DNA from: Caballeronia catudaia
GTDB lineage: Bacteria; Pseudomonadota; Gammaproteobacteria; Burkholderiales; Burkholderiaceae
Assembly (NCBI RefSeq): GCF_001544755.2
Contig: NZ_FCOF02000024.1
Coordinates: 34,091 to 98,090 of the forward strand
Length of the DNA stretch: 64,000 nucleotides
Reading direction: 5' to 3'
Below are positions 27,577-35,869 of the stretch, in pieces. The notes beneath the pieces were generated by a model. It had not been told where the DNA came from, did no database searches, and saw only the letters and a program-made list of their open reading frames with translations. Position 1 is the stretch's first letter. Each line of letters opens with the position of its first letter. The position numbers and the translations under genes were made by a program.

Positions 27577-28341
27577 TCAGGCCACCGCGCCGCCATCCAC
27601 CGGCAACGCGACGCCCGTGACGAAGCTTGCCGCGTCCGAACACAGCCACGCGATGCATTCGGCGATTTCTTCCGGCTCGCCGATGCGTCCCATTGGATTC
27701 ATCGCCGCCGCCAGCGCGGGCAGACCATCGCCGAATTTTCGTTCTACGAACGGCGTGCGCACGAGCCCCGGACACACGGCGTTGATGCGTATGCCGTGCC
27801 GCGCGTAATCGACGGCGGCCGAACGCGTCAGTCCGAGCACGCCGTGCTTGCCCGCCGTGTAGATCGCGTGCCGGGGCTTGCCGACCAGCCCCGTGCGCGA
27901 CGACACGTTGACGATCGCGCCGCCGCTTCCCAGCATGGCCCGGATCTCCTGCTGCATCGACAGAAATACGCCGCGCAGGTTGACCGACATGAGACGCGTC
28001 CAGTGTTCGGGCGTCGCGTCGGTCAGATCGATCGGCGTCTCGGACAAGCCTGCGTTGTTGACGGCGCAATCGATGCGGCCGTATTCACGCAGCGTGCGCG
28101 CGACCGTCGCTTCGATGGAGTCCGGGCGGGTGACATCGGTCTCGATGAACAAGGCGTCGCCCTGATCGCGGCTCAGACGTGATGCGAGCGCATCGCCTTC
28201 CTCGCGGCTCCGGTCCGCGATGACGACACGCGCGCCCGCACGCGCGAACCACGCCGACGTCGCCCGGCCGATGCCCGACGCGCCACCGGTGATCACCGCG
28301 ACCTTGCCGGAAAAAGACGGCATGGCGGGCGCGTTCACCAT
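27577..28341 (-). CDS. SDR family oxidoreductase
   Basis: A 254-residue short-chain dehydrogenase with TGGASGIG (18-25), NNAG, the Ser of NVSSRTG and Tyr/Lys of IYTAGKHG. ATG 28341 lies inside the last codons of the P450 gene (TGG TGA), so the genes overlap; a second ATG at 28323 would give a protein six residues shorter. Probably oxidises the alcohol formed by the P450 encoded just upstream. Confidence 0.91.
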   Translation of the reverse strand: MVNAPAMPSFSGKVAVITGGASGIGRATSAWFARAGARVVIADRSREEGDALASRLSRDQGDALFIETDVTRPDSIEATVARTLREYGRIDCAVNNAGLSETPIDLTDATPEHWTRLMSVNLRGVFLSMQQEIRAMLGSGGAIVNVSSRTGLVGKPRHAIYTAGKHGVLGLTRSAAVDYARHGIRINAVCPGLVRTPFVERKFGDGLPALAAAMNPMGRIGEPEEIAECIAWLCSDAASFVTGVALPVDGGAVA

Positions 28342-29597
28342 GCGACAGGCAACGCTTCCAGCCGATAAACCTGCGATGTGCTGTTGAACGCGAGCGATTC
28401 GACCGGCACCGCGAGCCGCAATCCCGGCAGGCGCTTGAAGAGCATGCTGAACACGGTATGGAGTTCGAGACGCGCGAGTGGTTGCCCGAGGCACTGATGA
28501 ATGCCGTAGGCGAACGCGACATGCTCTTGCGGATTGCGATGGATGTCGAACGTATCCGGTTGCGGGAACACGTCGGGATCGCGATTGGCCGCGAAAATCA
28601 GCGGATAGACGCCTTCTCCGGCGCGAATGAGCTGCCCGCCGATCGTCACGTCCGCCGTCGCCACGCGCGCCGAATTGAAATGCGCGATGGTATGAAAGCG
28701 CAGCATCTCTTCCACCGCGCCCGCGAGCAGTGAAGGATCGGCGTCGAGTTCCGCGCGCTGGGCGGGGTTCATCAAGAGCGACAAGGTGCCGAGACCGATC
28801 TGGCTGCCGGTCGTGCCATGTCCCGCCGAGTACAGCAGCGAAGCGATCCGCATCACTTCCTCGCGCGTCACGTGACCGGGGTGAATCTGTTCGATGACGA
28901 GACGGCTCAGCATGTCGCGGCCATCGCCGGGATCGGCTTCCTTTTGCGCGACGATGCGGCCGAGATGCGCCTCCATCTTGCGCACGGCATCCTGCACGAC
29001 CTCGGGCGCAGCGGTGTGATCGTTACGCGTCGTGCTCCATTCGCCGAGTCTCGCGTGATCCTCGTAGGGCACGCCGAGCAGCGCGGAGATGACCATCGAC
29101 GGCAGCGGCTGCGAAAAGTGCTCGACGAAGTCGAGCGGCGGGCCCTGCTCGATCATCCTGTCGATGAGCTCGTCGACGAACTGCCGCACCATCGGGCGCA
29201 AGTCGCTCATGCGCTTCTGCATGAAGTCTTTCGTGAGCATCCGCCGAAAGCGCGCATGATCCGGGTCGTCCATGTTGATGAACGCCTGCCGCGAGCGCGC
29301 CTGTACGGCCCGTGCGGGTGATACGGACGGATAGCCCGGACGACATGGATCGACGCTGAAGAACGGACTGCCGAGGACCGTGCGCACGTCCTCCCAACGC
29401 GTCGCGATCCAGGCCGTCGAGCCATCCCACAGGCTGACCTTGCTGAGCGGCTGATCCGCGCGCAGGCGCGCATATTCGGGTGGCGGACCGAGCGGCGCGC
29501 CCGGACGCCCGAAAGGGAATGCCCGCTCGGCGCGATCGTGAGCCATTACGTCTGCATCGTTTTGCACCTGTATTGCTCCTCGATTCGAAGCCTTCAT
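28335..29597 (-). CDS. Cytochrome P450 with altered oxygen-activation motif
   Basis: A 420-residue soluble P450, paralogous to the one at 7601. E297-x-x-R300 and heme loop AFAYGIHQCLG with Cys369 are intact. The I-helix reads AGHGTT (258-263) where AGHETT or AGxDT is expected, so Gly261 replaces the acidic residue of the acid-alcohol pair; Thr262 is kept. I use ATG 29597 because it overlaps the MFS stop (ATGA); ATG 29546 is a possible internal start. It has no ferredoxin gene beside it, so it must use one of the two redox chains encoded at 6062-7557 and 12307-13879. Confidence 0.93.
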   Translation of the reverse strand: MKASNRGAIQVQNDADVMAHDRAERAFPFGRPGAPLGPPPEYARLRADQPLSKVSLWDGSTAWIATRWEDVRTVLGSPFFSVDPCRPGYPSVSPARAVQARSRQAFINMDDPDHARFRRMLTKDFMQKRMSDLRPMVRQFVDELIDRMIEQGPPLDFVEHFSQPLPSMVISALLGVPYEDHARLGEWSTTRNDHTAAPEVVQDAVRKMEAHLGRIVAQKEADPGDGRDMLSRLVIEQIHPGHVTREEVMRIASLLYSAGHGTTGSQIGLGTLSLLMNPAQRAELDADPSLLAGAVEEMLRFHTIAHFNSARVATADVTIGGQLIRAGEGVYPLIFAANRDPDVFPQPDTFDIHRNPQEHVAFAYGIHQCLGQPLARLELHTVFSMLFKRLPGLRLAVPVESLAFNSTSQVYRLEALPVAW

Positions 29598-30964
29598 TCC
29601 AGGCCGACACCGCCCGTCGCCGGCACGTCGAGCGTGCTGCGGCCGGCATCCGCTTTCGAGCGCGACTGGCTGACATGAAAGGCCAAAAACGCCGATATCA
29701 GGAAGAAGCCGGACATCACGTAGAGTCCCGTGCGGCTCGTCCCCGTCAGGTCTTGCGATATGCCGAGAATCCACGGCCCCACGAGTCCCGCGGTGCTCGC
29801 GACCGAGTTGATGAAGGCGATCGCGATGGCCGCACGCGCGCCGCTGAACGACATCGCGGGGATGGTCCAGAAGAGCGGCACCGCGGCCTGCACGCCCGCT
29901 GCGCTGATGCACAGTCCAATCAGGCCGATGACGGGCGATTCGACCCGCGCCGTGATGCACAGGCCGACCGCGGACAGCAGCAGGACGATCAGCAGATGCC
30001 ATTTCCGGTCGCCGGTCTTGCGCGACGTCCATGCGACGAGCGCGATGCCGACGACCGCCGCCAGCCACGGAATCGAAGCGATCAGGCCCGCCGCGACTGC
30101 ATCGACATGAAAGCGTTCCTGCACGATCTTCGGCAGAAAGTACGTGACGGCCCAGAAGCCGATGATGATGCAGAACTCGAGACCGATATAGAGCCAGGTC
30201 AGCGAATCGCAAACGACGGCTTTGAGCTCGCCCAGATCCGCCTTCGAATGCCCATGACCCGATGTGGTCTTCGAGAGCAGATAGTCGCGCTCTTCGTGTG
30301 TGAGCCAATTCGCCTGCTTCGGGCCATCGGGAAGAATGAACAGCACGAGGATACCCATCAGCACGGCCGGAATGCCTTCGAGCGCGAAGGCCCAGCGCCA
30401 TCCCGCGATGCCTGCCACGCCGTCCATCAGCAACAACCCGGCCGTGACGACCGAGCCGAGCGCGAGCGACACGGGCACGCTCAGTTCGAGCGTCAGATAC
30501 GCCTGACCGAGCAGATGACGCGGATACCAGAACGTCAGATAGAACAGCACGCCGGGAAAGAAGCCCGCCTCCGCCACACCTAGCAGGAAGCGCAGCGTAT
30601 AGAGCATGGGCACGCTATGCGTTGCCGCAAGGAGGCATGTAACGATGCCCCAGCTGATCATGATCCGCGCGATCCAGCGCCGTGCGCCGAAACGCACCAT
30701 AGCCATATTCGAGGGCACTTCGAAAACGAGGTAACCGAGAAAGAAGACCCCTGCCGCGAACCCGAACGCGGATGCCGTGAGATGCAGTTCCTTGGATATG
30801 GGCGAGAACAGCACGCCGAGATTGGCGCGATCGATATAGTTGATGAAGAAACACAGTATGAGGATCGGGACGATCCGCAGTGTCACTTTCAGGAAGATCT
30901 TCCGCTCGATGGCGGCGTGTCTGTCGGACCGTTCGGCGCTTTGCGCGACTGAATTGGCTTGCAT
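29594..30964 (-). CDS. MFS transporter (anion:cation symporter / phthalate type)
   Basis: A 456-residue 12-TM transporter of the ACS family (tartrate, phthalate and similar organic anions). TM1 is VPILILCFFINYIDRANLG and the family mark GxxFFPGVLFYLTFWYP lies near 135-155. ATG 30964 has GAGGAG nine bases upstream; ATG 31249 would fold in box C. First gene of the MFS-P450-SDR operon. Likely imports a second substrate or an acid intermediate. Confidence 0.93.
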   Translation of the reverse strand: MQANSVAQSAERSDRHAAIERKIFLKVTLRIVPILILCFFINYIDRANLGVLFSPISKELHLTASAFGFAAGVFFLGYLVFEVPSNMAMVRFGARRWIARIMISWGIVTCLLAATHSVPMLYTLRFLLGVAEAGFFPGVLFYLTFWYPRHLLGQAYLTLELSVPVSLALGSVVTAGLLLMDGVAGIAGWRWAFALEGIPAVLMGILVLFILPDGPKQANWLTHEERDYLLSKTTSGHGHSKADLGELKAVVCDSLTWLYIGLEFCIIIGFWAVTYFLPKIVQERFHVDAVAAGLIASIPWLAAVVGIALVAWTSRKTGDRKWHLLIVLLLSAVGLCITARVESPVIGLIGLCISAAGVQAAVPLFWTIPAMSFSGARAAIAIAFINSVASTAGLVGPWILGISQDLTGTSRTGLYVMSGFFLISAFLAFHVSQSRSKADAGRSTLDVPATGGVGLE

Positions 30965-31255
30965 CGTCTCCTCACCAATGAGAGTGATCGGGCACTGTCG
31001 ACTGTCTTTCACCGCTTCTTGGTGGCGGCATGGCGCAAACGTCGGAGAGGCGTCGACAGCGCGGCGCGAGACGAGGGCCTGCCGGTCTCGCGCGGATCGC
31101 CAAGACGACGACGCCCCGGGGCCGCGAACATGGTTCGTGGTCCCTGCGTTCAGATTGGCTCGCTGAAGGTCGTGCACGACGCCTGGCGCGCCGCGCTCGT
31201 CGGTCTGTCCGGATGCGTTTGTCTGCAGGTAGCTTATGCGCGGACGCATGAGGCG

Positions 31256-31283
31256 ACCAATACGTTTTTCCGATCCATTGAGA
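31256..31283 (-). promoter_or_regulatory. Copy C of the 28-bp regulon box upstream of the MFS-P450-SDR operon
   Basis: Identical over all 28 bases to copy D (22413-22440) and facing the MFS gene at 30964, about 290 bases from its start. The flanks of C and D share nothing further. See the other copies at 9660 and 22351. Confidence 0.75.
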
Positions 31284-31322
31284 CGAAAAATCTAGCGACG
31301 ATCGAAGGGCTTTCGCCGCGCT

Positions 31323-31559
31323 TCACCACGCATTGATGAAGGGACGCGCTTTTTGCGGGGGATAGACCTGCCAGGAGCCATCGTCATGGCGAAAGAACAG
31401 CATCGACAGGTTTCGCGACGCGCGACTGACCTCGACGCGCACGCAGCGATGCGAACCGGCTTCGTCACGCGCGAGCCGCGCGACGCGCGCGGGAGCCGCG
31501 AGGTAGGGCGCCAGCCATTTCTCGACCAGCTCACGCAACGTCATCGACCGATCGTTCAT
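31323..31559 (-). CDS. Small conserved-looking hypothetical protein
   Basis: A 78-residue basic protein (MNDRSMTLRELVEKWLAP ... FFRHDDGSWQVYPP) with no signal or membrane segment. I recognise the style of a small protein common in Burkholderia genomes but know no function. ATG 31559 fits that pattern; ATG 31601 would add 14 residues and reach into the operator array. It is divergent from the TetR gene, with the paired operators between them. Confidence 0.6.
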   Translation of the reverse strand: MNDRSMTLRELVEKWLAPYLAAPARVARLARDEAGSHRCVRVEVSRASRNLSMLFFRHDDGSWQVYPPQKARPFINAW

Positions 31560-31578
31560 TTCGCGACTCCAGGGGCGG

Positions 31579-31630
31579 TTGTTTATTGGTCCCATGACCA
31601 AATACTAGTGGTCAGTCGACCAATAAACAA
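31579..31630. promoter_or_regulatory. Nested inverted repeats, probable TetR operator
   Basis: A 52-bp element with perfect 13-base outer arms (TTGTTTATTGGTC at 31579-31591 and its reverse complement at 31618-31630). Inside it are two smaller palindromes with the same plan: TTGGTC-CCAT-GACCAA (31586-31601) and TGGTC-AGTC-GACCA (31609-31622). A third, imperfect copy TTGGTC-ATAT-GAC lies at 31703-31715. Position between a divergent small gene and a TetR gene strongly suggests an autoregulatory operator. Confidence 0.75.
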
Positions 31631-31702
31631 GGACGTTTCGCTTAGGCGTTTACCATTAAAGCCATCACATATGCACCCGACGCGGTATAAGATTCGATCA
31701 AA

Positions 31703-31715
31703 TTGGTCATATGAC
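31703..31715. promoter_or_regulatory. Third TTGGTC-N4-GAC operator-like site
   Basis: TTGGTC-ATAT-GAC followed by TCAA, matching the arms of the two sites at 31586 and 31609 with the same four-base spacer. It ends 38 bases before the chosen TetR start at 31753, where a bound repressor would block transcription. It overlaps the alternative ATG at 31711, which argues for the later start. Confidence 0.5.
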
Positions 31716-31752
31716 TCAATTATTTTGGTCGAATGCACAGCGGAACGAAGCC

Positions 31753-32406
31753 ATGAAAAATCTGACGATCGCGCTTTCCGACATAGCGGGAACGGAGAAA
31801 AAAGCATCCCTGCGCGGGCGACGCGAAACGCGCGTGCCGGAAATTCTCGAAGCGGCGATCAGCGTGTTCGCGGCCGAGGGAAATGGCGGATTCACGCAGC
31901 GAGGCGTCGCAGCGGCGGCGAACATCAGGCTCGCCACGCTTCAGCACTACTTCGGCACCCGCGATTCCCTTCTCAAGGCGACCATCGAGGAACTGGCGCA
32001 ACGCTATCTGCGCCGCTTTCACGAGTTGGGAGACGATGCCCGTCTGACGCCTGAAGCGCGTCTTCACGCCGTGCTCGACGAAACATTCAACGCGCTGACC
32101 CGGCCGGGCAATCTCATCAGTCCGTTCGCGCTCGAATGCTGGTGCCTTGCCGAACATCACGCGTCGGTGCGCGAACTGATGGAAGAAGTCAGCGAGAAAT
32201 ATCAGTCGGTATTCAGCGGACTCGTCGCGCAGATCAATCCGGATCTAGCCGCGGACGAATGCCGCATAAGAGGCGCGCTGATCTACTCGCACTGGCAGGG
32301 GCTGATCGTATTTCTGCGCCGCTCGGGAAGGAATGCGCCCGACCTCGCCGCGTTTCGCAAGGCGACTGTTGTCTTGTGGACGGCGCTCGGAAAGACGGCG
32401 ACGTGA
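31753..32406 (+). CDS. TetR-family transcriptional regulator
   Basis: A 217-residue regulator. The N-terminal helix-turn-helix is RVPEILEAAISVFAAEGNGG then QRGVAAAANIRLATLQHYFG (about 30-75), with a ligand domain behind it. ATG 31753 is preceded by GGAACGAAG; ATG 31711 would place operator DNA inside the gene. It was probably co-transcribed with a prpF-like gene that starts 24 bases downstream but is now truncated. Likely repressor of itself and of the divergent gene. Confidence 0.9.
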   Translation: MKNLTIALSDIAGTEKKASLRGRRETRVPEILEAAISVFAAEGNGGFTQRGVAAAANIRLATLQHYFGTRDSLLKATIEELAQRYLRRFHELGDDARLTPEARLHAVLDETFNALTRPGNLISPFALECWCLAEHHASVRELMEEVSEKYQSVFSGLVAQINPDLAADECRIRGALIYSHWQGLIVFLRRSGRNAPDLAAFRKATVVLWTALGKTAT

Positions 32407-32430
32407 ATCGATAAATCATCGGAGAGTCGT

Positions 32431-32499
32431 GTGAGTCAATCGAAAATTCAGGCCGTCTACATGCGCGGCGGCACCGGCCGTGTAAAGCGATCCTCGTAG
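32431..32499 (+). pseudogene. PrpF-family isomerase gene, truncated after codon 15
   Basis: A GTG start with ribosome site GGAGAG opens a frame reading MSQSKIQAVYMRGGT, the conserved N-terminus of PrpF/4-oxalomesaconate tautomerase proteins (normally continuing SKGVFF). After ACC at 32475 the similarity stops and foreign DNA brings a TAG eight codons later. The rest of the roughly 390-residue protein is absent. It followed the TetR gene by 24 bases, so an operon has been cut. This is the right-hand break of the catabolic island. Confidence 0.7.
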
Positions 32500-32595
32500 A
32501 GGATCGCGAATTGCCGCATGGCTGCCTTCCAGTCGGGGATTTCCGCCGTCGTGTATATGACGGGGCAGCTTGCTCAGTGAGTTGTTGACGCCCTC
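32476..32595 (-). mobile_element. Remnant of an IS256-like (mutator) transposase C-terminus
   Basis: On the minus strand one frame reads TAEIPDWKAAMRQFAILYED then RF, which matches the C-terminal end of IS256-family transposases (WKAAL.QF.I.FEDR). A neighbouring frame upstream reads VNNSLSKL, also reminiscent of the family (LNxxLRK), so a frameshift separates them. It abuts the truncated PrpF gene exactly. Only the last 40 codons or so survive; no terminal repeats or target duplication could be identified. Confidence 0.5.
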
Positions 32596-32872
32596 TTATC
32601 AGACGCCACGTGCGCTCGCGTCAGTGGCACACGGCGCATCGGCTCGCTTGCTTCGGTTTGTTGAGTATGTTGGAGATCAGCTTCGATTCTTGAGCTTACC
32701 GAAGCGTAGGTGTGGTTCAGCGCTTTCCCGCACGAGCCGGTAACTTTCTTCGCGTGGCGAAAGCGATCGTCACTACACCCTTCTCACCGAGGGAACCGCG
32801 TTGGCCTCGTCTCGTGCCTGCCCGTCGGCAGTGTTCGCTAGAGATCTAATCGCGCCGATGGACGACAGCGCT
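32596..32872. other. Intergenic stretch without a recognisable gene
   Basis: Lies between the transposase remnant and the hydrolase gene. All frames are broken by stops and I recognise no conserved protein, RNA or repeat in it. It is probably decayed insertion-sequence or flanking DNA. Confidence 0.5.
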
Positions 32873-33679
32873 TCACCCGGCGCGAAGCAACGCAAGGATC
32901 TCGCGCCAATCGCTTACCCTCATGAGCCTGAACCAGTTGTCATGATCGGCGGTAGGTAAAACTAGCAAGTGCGAGTGTTTGTGTTCGCTAACCAAGCGTC
33001 TTGCATGCAGAACGGGAATCAACGTGTCCTGTTGCGCACCAACGATGACGAGCGGCCCGTCGAAGTGTGACAGCGCAGCGACCGAATCGAAGGGATCATG
33101 CAGTAGCCAACGCACCGGGAGAAACGGGTACTTCTCCGCGGCCACCTCGGCGAGTGAGTCCCACGGCGTAATGAGCACTACACCGGCTACCGCCGTCTCG
33201 TTTCCTTTCGTCACTTGGGATGCCATTCCCGCGCCGAGCGACTCTCCAACGAGAAAGACGGGCCCGCCCCATTGAGCCAGTGCGCCGGCGAGCGCTTCGC
33301 GCGATGCTGTGAGTGCCGCCTTCATCGTGCGCGCGCCCGCACGGTTGCCATGTCCCGGATATTCGACGACGACTACTCGATATCCGTTTCGCACGAACAC
33401 ATCGGCGAGCGGCAGCTTCGTCTCTGCCGACTCTGCGTTCCCGTGATAGACGATAAATGTGCCGCGCGCCCGCCTTTCCACCGGCGCCACGATATATCCT
33501 GCGTATTCGCCATGCGCCTTCCACAGCTCAATGTCCTCGCCAGCGTGTGGGAGCGAGCGCAGATCGGCTGCATCGGGCGTGGACGGCAGCAGCATGCGGT
33601 CCTGCATCAAGAACAGCGCGAGGATCGCGCAAAGGTACATCGCGAGGACTAGGCCCAAGACGTAGGAAAGAAGACGCAT
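32873..33679 (-). CDS. Membrane-anchored alpha/beta hydrolase
   Basis: A 268-residue protein with one N-terminal membrane segment (LLSYVLGLVLAMYLCAILAL, 3-22) and a serine hydrolase domain. The nucleophile Ser147 is in VGESLGAG, with Asp218 (QQDTLIP) and His246 (ADHDNW) completing the triad; YHGNAES (78-84) supplies the oxyanion loop. It resembles the BEM46/ABHD13-type family of peptidase S9-like hydrolases. Substrate unknown. It stands alone. Confidence 0.88.
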   Translation of the reverse strand: MRLLSYVLGLVLAMYLCAILALFLMQDRMLLPSTPDAADLRSLPHAGEDIELWKAHGEYAGYIVAPVERRARGTFIVYHGNAESAETKLPLADVFVRNGYRVVVVEYPGHGNRAGARTMKAALTASREALAGALAQWGGPVFLVGESLGAGMASQVTKGNETAVAGVVLITPWDSLAEVAAEKYPFLPVRWLLHDPFDSVAALSHFDGPLVIVGAQQDTLIPVLHARRLVSEHKHSHLLVLPTADHDNWFRLMRVSDWREILALLRAG

Positions 33680-33807
33680 CGGTGTCTCCGAGTTGACTTC
33701 TTGGCAGTGACTCAGTATATGGAAGTACGCACGCGCGCAGCGGTCAACCTGCCGGCGCCGCCCGGAGATTGGCCGGCCCTCGTGCGCTAGGGCGCCGGTA
33801 TCAGGCG

Positions 33808-34074
33808 ATGGTTCATTTTTGTGTCGAGTGCATGGAAGTCAGAAATTCGAAACGGTGGGCAGCTCGGGGCCCAAACCGGTGGATAATTGCCGCGGCAGCA
33901 CTGTTTACCGCCGCCGTCTTTAGAGCCATGCTTCATCCGCTGCTCGGCCAAGTCATGCCGGGAACAGCGTTCCTGATCGCCGCTGTACTCGTCGAATACT
34001 ACTGCGGACTCGTGCCCGCTTTCTGCGTCATGCTGGCGGGGCTTTGCATCTCGCGCGGGTGCGCGATCGCTTGA
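33808..34074 (+). pseudogene. N-terminal fragment resembling a DUF4118 membrane sensor domain
   Basis: A short frame encodes RWIIAAAALFTAAVFRAML, HPLLGQVMPGTAFLIAAVLV, EYYCGLVPAFCVMLAGL, the first membrane helices of DUF4118 (KdpD-like) sensor domains. It stops after about 88 codons with none of the following histidine-kinase parts, so it looks like a truncated sensor gene. A real small membrane protein cannot be excluded. Confidence 0.45.
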
Positions 34075-34201
34075 CGCCGGGGCATCATCGCATGCGGTTT
34101 GTTTCGGGCGGGCGGAACGAGTGGAGGCCGGTCGAATGTGTATGTGACCGCTTTACTATGCCCTCCGGCGAATTTCTCATATTGCGCGCCGAGGACTCAG
34201 C

Positions 34202-35083
34202 ATGACCGTCTCCAACAAATCGACGTTTCGGGGCAACGATCACGCCGTCCTGCTTCTGCATGGGCTGTCGAGCTCGCCGCTCGAACTGCGCTTCCTCGCG
34301 CGCTTTCTCGCGGACGAAGGCTTCGCCACCAACACGCCTGGATTGCCGGGATATAGCGCCCGCAGCGCGCATCAGCCTATGGAGCAATGGGTTCACGCGG
34401 CAGTCGCGGAGTTCGACAAACTCGCGAAACAATATCGGCACGTCTCTATTTGCGGCCTCTCGATGGGCGCCACGCTCGCGGCGGCGGTCGCGCACGAGCG
34501 GCCGTCAGCACGGGCGTTGCTGCTACTCTCGGTCACGCTAAGCTACGACGGCCGGGCGATTCCGTGGTATCGATTCCTGCTTAGCTATGCCTATTACACG
34601 CCGCTGCGCTCGCGCTACAGCTATCGCGAGCACGAACCTTACGGCCTGCGCAATGAGGCGTTGCGTGCGAAGATCGCCCGCACCATGCAGAAAAGCGACA
34701 TCAGCGAAGTCGGTCCCGCGTCGATTGGCATGCCCGCGCTGCACGAAGCGAGCCGCCTCGCGGGCTCTGTTCGCAAGAAGCTCAAGAGTATCGTGACGGA
34801 CTGCCTCATCATTCACGCCATCGACGACGAAACATCAAGCCCGCATAACGCGCGCTACGTCTCGGCCAACGTCGGTGCATCGTTTTTGCGCACTATCTGG
34901 CTCGACGATTCATACCACATGATTACATCCGACAACGAGCGCGAAGTAGTTGCGCGGGAATGCGCGCTCTTTCTGCGCGAAAGCGCGGCAGCCTCGGTCT
35001 CCAGCGACAACCCGGCGCCCGTCGTCTCACGCGCGCTTGCACGTCGATTGCGTCAACTCGCGCAGGTCTTGGGGAAAGCATGA
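34202..35083 (+). CDS. Alpha/beta hydrolase (carboxylesterase/lysophospholipase type)
   Basis: A 293-residue soluble serine hydrolase. LLLHGLSSSPLELRFLARFL (17-36) is the oxyanion strand, Ser87 lies in CGLSMGAT, Asp208 or Asp209 in HAIDDETS and His239 in DSYHMITSDNER, matching Est30-like monoglyceride/carboxyl esterases. The last codons overlap the MipA-type gene (ATGA), so both are co-expressed. Confidence 0.9.
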   Translation: MTVSNKSTFRGNDHAVLLLHGLSSSPLELRFLARFLADEGFATNTPGLPGYSARSAHQPMEQWVHAAVAEFDKLAKQYRHVSICGLSMGATLAAAVAHERPSARALLLLSVTLSYDGRAIPWYRFLLSYAYYTPLRSRYSYREHEPYGLRNEALRAKIARTMQKSDISEVGPASIGMPALHEASRLAGSVRKKLKSIVTDCLIIHAIDDETSSPHNARYVSANVGASFLRTIWLDDSYHMITSDNEREVVARECALFLRESAAASVSSDNPAPVVSRALARRLRQLAQVLGKA

Positions 35084-35856
35084 GGCGCCAATTCACGCTC
35101 GCTGGAGTAATCGCCTGGGCAGCGACGGGCGTCGCGTGCCCTGCGTACGCCGACGAGCCGCTTACTACCGGCGACTGGAAGGTATCGGTCGGCCCCGGCT
35201 TGTACGTATTCCCAAAGTTTCCCGGCTCGTCGCAGCTTCAGGTGTTGCCGTTTCCGGTCCAGGACATTTCTTGGCGCGAGCGCGTGTTCTCGCAAGGCCC
35301 GGATGTGTTGGGCGTCAATGCGTGGCGCGCCGAGAACTATCACGTCGGAGCGTCACTCAGTTTCGATTTTCAGTCGCGCAGCGCCTCCGACGATTCGCGT
35401 GTAAAAGGCTTGCCCGATGTTCATTATGGGCCGAAGCTGCGGCTCTTCGGCGACTACACATGGTGGGCTTTCACCGGAGCGGCGGCGATTTATCAGGATA
35501 TTGCCGGTACTGGACAAGGCCTCACGGCGATGGCCGATCTGTTCGTCTCCGCTCCGCTCGGCAAGTTGCTCCTCTCCGTGGGCCCAGGGCTCACATGGGC
35601 GAACGCAACATACACGAAGACGTTCTTCGGCGTGAACTCGCAGGAAAGCACGGCTTCGGGATTGCCGCAATACGCGACGAGCTCCGGTCTGCGCGACGTG
35701 CATCTGAACGTGAACGCCACTTACGCGTTCGACTCGCATTGGTCCGGCAACATCGCGGCTGTGGTGGGGCGGCTTCAGCGGTATGCGGCCGGCAGCCCGA
35801 TCACCGAGCGCCGGCTCGATCTCAACGGCATGGCATCGGTGATGTATCGGTTCTAG
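35080..35856 (+). CDS. MipA/OmpV family outer-membrane protein
   Basis: A 258-residue protein with a signal peptide (MRRQFTLAGVIAWAATGVAC then PAYADEP, cleavage after Ala24) and alternating amphipathic strands ending in MYRF with a C-terminal Phe, typical of an outer-membrane beta-barrel. VGPGLYVFPKFPGSSQLQVL is the MipA family opening. Coupled by a four-base overlap to the esterase gene. Role in the family: scaffolding or small-molecule passage. Confidence 0.88.
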   Translation: MRRQFTLAGVIAWAATGVACPAYADEPLTTGDWKVSVGPGLYVFPKFPGSSQLQVLPFPVQDISWRERVFSQGPDVLGVNAWRAENYHVGASLSFDFQSRSASDDSRVKGLPDVHYGPKLRLFGDYTWWAFTGAAAIYQDIAGTGQGLTAMADLFVSAPLGKLLLSVGPGLTWANATYTKTFFGVNSQESTASGLPQYATSSGLRDVHLNVNATYAFDSHWSGNIAAVVGRLQRYAAGSPITERRLDLNGMASVMYRF

Positions 35857-35869
35857 GGATCGAGCGTCG

